Below are positions 62,578 to 64,000 of a stretch of 64,000 nt of DNA, in pieces. Position 1 is the stretch's first letter, and each line of letters begins with the position of its first letter. Position numbers and translations under genes: made by a program. The DNA is from Amycolatopsis alba DSM 44262 (GTDB taxonomy: Bacteria; Actinomycetota; Actinomycetes; Mycobacteriales; Pseudonocardiaceae): assembly GCF_000384215.1 (NCBI RefSeq), contig NZ_KB913032.1, positions 5,013,602 through 5,077,601 on the forward strand. Direction: 5' to 3'. The notes below the pieces were generated by a model. It searched no databases. It was not told the DNA's origin and was given only the letters and a program-made list of their open reading frames with translations.

Positions 62578-63226
62578 CGAGGCGATGATCCGCGCCGGAG
62601 TGTCGGCGATCCTGGCGGCGGACGCGGGGATCGAAGTGGTCGCGGAGGCCGAGAACGGCAGTGCCGCCATCGAGCAGGTGCGCGCGACCAGGCCGGATGT
62701 CGTGCTGCTGGACATCCGGATGCCGGTCATGGACGGGCTCAAGGCCGCCGAGGAGATCCGGCGGCTGCTGCCGGAGATCGGCGTGATCATGCTGACCACG
62801 TTCGGTGAAGACGCCTACATCGAGCGCGCGCTGGGGCTCGGCGCGAGCGGCTTCCTGCTGAAGTCCGGTGATCCGCGCGAACTGCTCGCCGGGATCCACG
62901 CTGTCGCCGGTGGAGCGGCCTTCCTCTCACCGAAGGTCGCTCAACGGGTCATCGCCCGGTTCTCGGGCAACCAGGTTTCCCGTGCCGAAGAGGCGAAGGC
63001 GCTGATCGGCAAACTGACGCCGCGTGAGCAGGAAGTGCTGGCGCTGCTGGGTTCCGGACTGTCCAATGCGGACATCGCGGCGAAGCTGTTCGTCGTCGAG
63101 GGCACCGTGAAGGCTTACGTGAGCACGATCCTCAACCGGCTCGGTGCCCGGAACCGGGTGCAGGCGGCGATCACGGCGTACGAGGCGGGACTGGTCGGCG
63201 GGGAACGGGAGGAGTCCAGCCGCTGA
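62552..63226 (+). CDS. LuxR/NarL-family response regulator
   Basis: The 224-residue protein has a receiver domain with acidic pocket 'LADDEAM', phospho-acceptor Asp in '[14 protein letters not shown]' (near residue 54) and a GerE helix-turn-helix ('[20 protein letters not shown]', '[14 protein letters not shown]'). AAGGGGG before ATG 62552 decides the start. It is translated with the kinase, whose gene it overlaps, and converges with the monooxygenase at the window end. Confidence 0.93.
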   Translation: MIRVVLADDEAMIRAGVSAILAADAGIEVVAEAENGSAAIEQVRATRPDVVLLDIRMPVMDGLKAAEEIRRLLPEIGVIMLTTFGEDAYIERALGLGASGFLLKSGDPRELLAGIHAVAGGAAFLSPKVAQRVIARFSGNQVSRAEEAKALIGKLTPREQEVLALLGSGLSNADIAAKLFVVEGTVKAYVSTILNRLGARNRVQAAITAYEAGLVGGEREESSR

Positions 63227-64000
63227 CGCCGGCGCCGATCCGTGCGGTGAGCGCGCCGGGAAGCAGGCGGAACACGCCGTTGCGGACGGCCACGGCGAGC
63301 GGATTGCGCAGCTGTGGCCCTACTTTCCCGGCCTGGACCGAGGCCTTGACGACGCCCTGACTGCGTGGGCGGCGTTGCTCGTCGTAGCTCTTCAACGCCA
63401 TGTCGATGTCTTCGGTGATGCTGAGCGCGGCGGCGAGGACGACGGCGTCTTCGATCGCCTGGCAGCCGCCTTGGCCGAGGAACGGCGGCATCGCGTGGGC
63501 CGCGTCGCCGAGGAGGGCGACGCGGCCCTTCACATATGAGGGCAGGGGAGTGCCGAGCAGGTAGAGGTCGTGGTGCAGCAGCGTCTGGGGCGCGGTCGCG
63601 TCGATGAGCGCGGGAATGGGGTCGTGCCAGCCGCCGAAGCGGTTTCTCAGATACGACTTCGGGTCTTCCTGGCGGATTCCCGCTTCGGTGACGTAGCTCG
63701 CCCACCAGTAGACCTGGCCGTCGTGCAACGGGATCACGCCGATCTCGGCACCGTCGTCCCAGCTTGTGCTGAGCTCGACATGGCGGGGAAGGGTGGTCAC
63801 CGCGCGGAAGGCGGTGCTGCCGCTGTAGACCGGTTCGGGATGCCGCGGCCACAGCTGCTTCCGGAGTCCGCTGTGGATTCCGTCGGCGGCGACGATGACG
63901 TCCGCGTCGAGATCGTCGAGGCCGGTGACCTCGGTACCGGTGCGGACGCAGCCGGCGGGCAGGGCTTCGCGGAGCGCGCCGACGAGGTCGGCGCGGTGGA
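63171..64000 (-). CDS. FAD-dependent monooxygenase, C-terminal part (5' end outside window)
   Basis: The visible 276 residues belong to a class A flavoprotein hydroxylase. They include '[16 protein letters not shown]' at the window edge, '[18 protein letters not shown]' (DG motif) and '[20 protein letters not shown]' (FAD ribityl site). The N-terminal FAD loop GxGxxG lies beyond 64000. Its 3' end overlaps the convergent response regulator by 56 nt. Substrate unknown; zeaxanthin epoxidase/salicylate hydroxylase-like members are similar. Confidence 0.9.
   Translation of the reverse strand, partial: HRADLVGALREALPAGCVRTGTEVTGLDDLDADVIVAADGIHSGLRKQLWPRHPEPVYSGSTAFRAVTTLPRHVELSTSWDDGAEIGVIPLHDGQVYWWASYVTEAGIRQEDPKSYLRNRFGGWHDPIPALIDATAPQTLLHHDLYLLGTPLPSYVKGRVALLGDAAHAMPPFLGQGGCQAIEDAVVLAAALSITEDIDMALKSYDEQRRPRSQGVVKASVQAGKVGPQLRNPLAVAVRNGVFRLLPGALTARIGAGVSGWTPPVPRRPVPPRTP

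Overview
The window is high-GC actinobacterial DNA. Three things point to a Pseudonocardiales genome, most likely Amycolatopsis or a close relative: the rRNA operon with no tRNA in its 16S-23S spacer, the tmRNA with tag AEPKSQREFALAA, and a block matching the order of mycobacterial genes Rv3193c-Rv3198c (UPF0182, Lon-like PDZ protease, zincin_2, ThiF-like protein, ABC1 kinase, whiB7, uvrD2). The genus is inferred, not proven.

Layout. 1-4106: 3' end of a 16S-23S-5S operon with a strong terminator. 4.1-13 kb: Lrp regulator, rhodanese, glutamine amidotransferase, PiT phosphate permease, glnE, a hot-dog thioesterase and glnA with a near-consensus GlnR box; glnE and glnA encode the adenylylating enzyme and its target. 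13-30 kb: the Rv319x-like block, where whiB7 sits behind a WhiB7-type promoter, a leader ORF and a Rho-independent hairpin. Two AbiEi/DUF559-like paralogues and a methyltransferase are interspersed. 30-33 kb: two identical initiator tRNA genes flank a flavin monooxygenase/TetR pair that has two operators. 33-38 kb: PadR, prfB, ftsE, ftsX, smpB and an amidohydrolase. 38-42.7 kb: acyltransferase, a two-component system and ssrA (tmRNA, the partner of SmpB).

42.9-51 kb is a minus-strand defence island directly after ssrA: MORC/MutL-type GHKL ATPase, DUF4420 PD-(D/E)XK nuclease, Z1 helicase-like ATPase, C5 cytosine methyltransferase, Vsr nuclease, and a 199-residue protein I do not recognise. About 0.9 kb without convincing genes follows. 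52-59.9 kb is a histidine-utilisation locus: a divergent IclR regulator with a HutR-like operator, then hutH, hutU, an M20 amidohydrolase, hutF and hutI. The M20 enzyme sits where a formylglutamate deformylase is needed. The right end holds two small unknown genes, a two-component system whose kinase has an odd C-terminal membrane/extracytoplasmic domain, and a truncated flavin monooxygenase.

Two window-wide patterns stand out. First, a dispersed family of long palindromes built from a GGGACCTTTGCTATCG half-site and its complement occurs at about 14 places, almost all intergenic. Some copies have paired substitutions that keep the hairpin intact, and the family is absent from the defence island. 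Second, many starts lie 6-8 nt downstream of a TANNNT hexamer, the arrangement expected of leaderless mRNAs.
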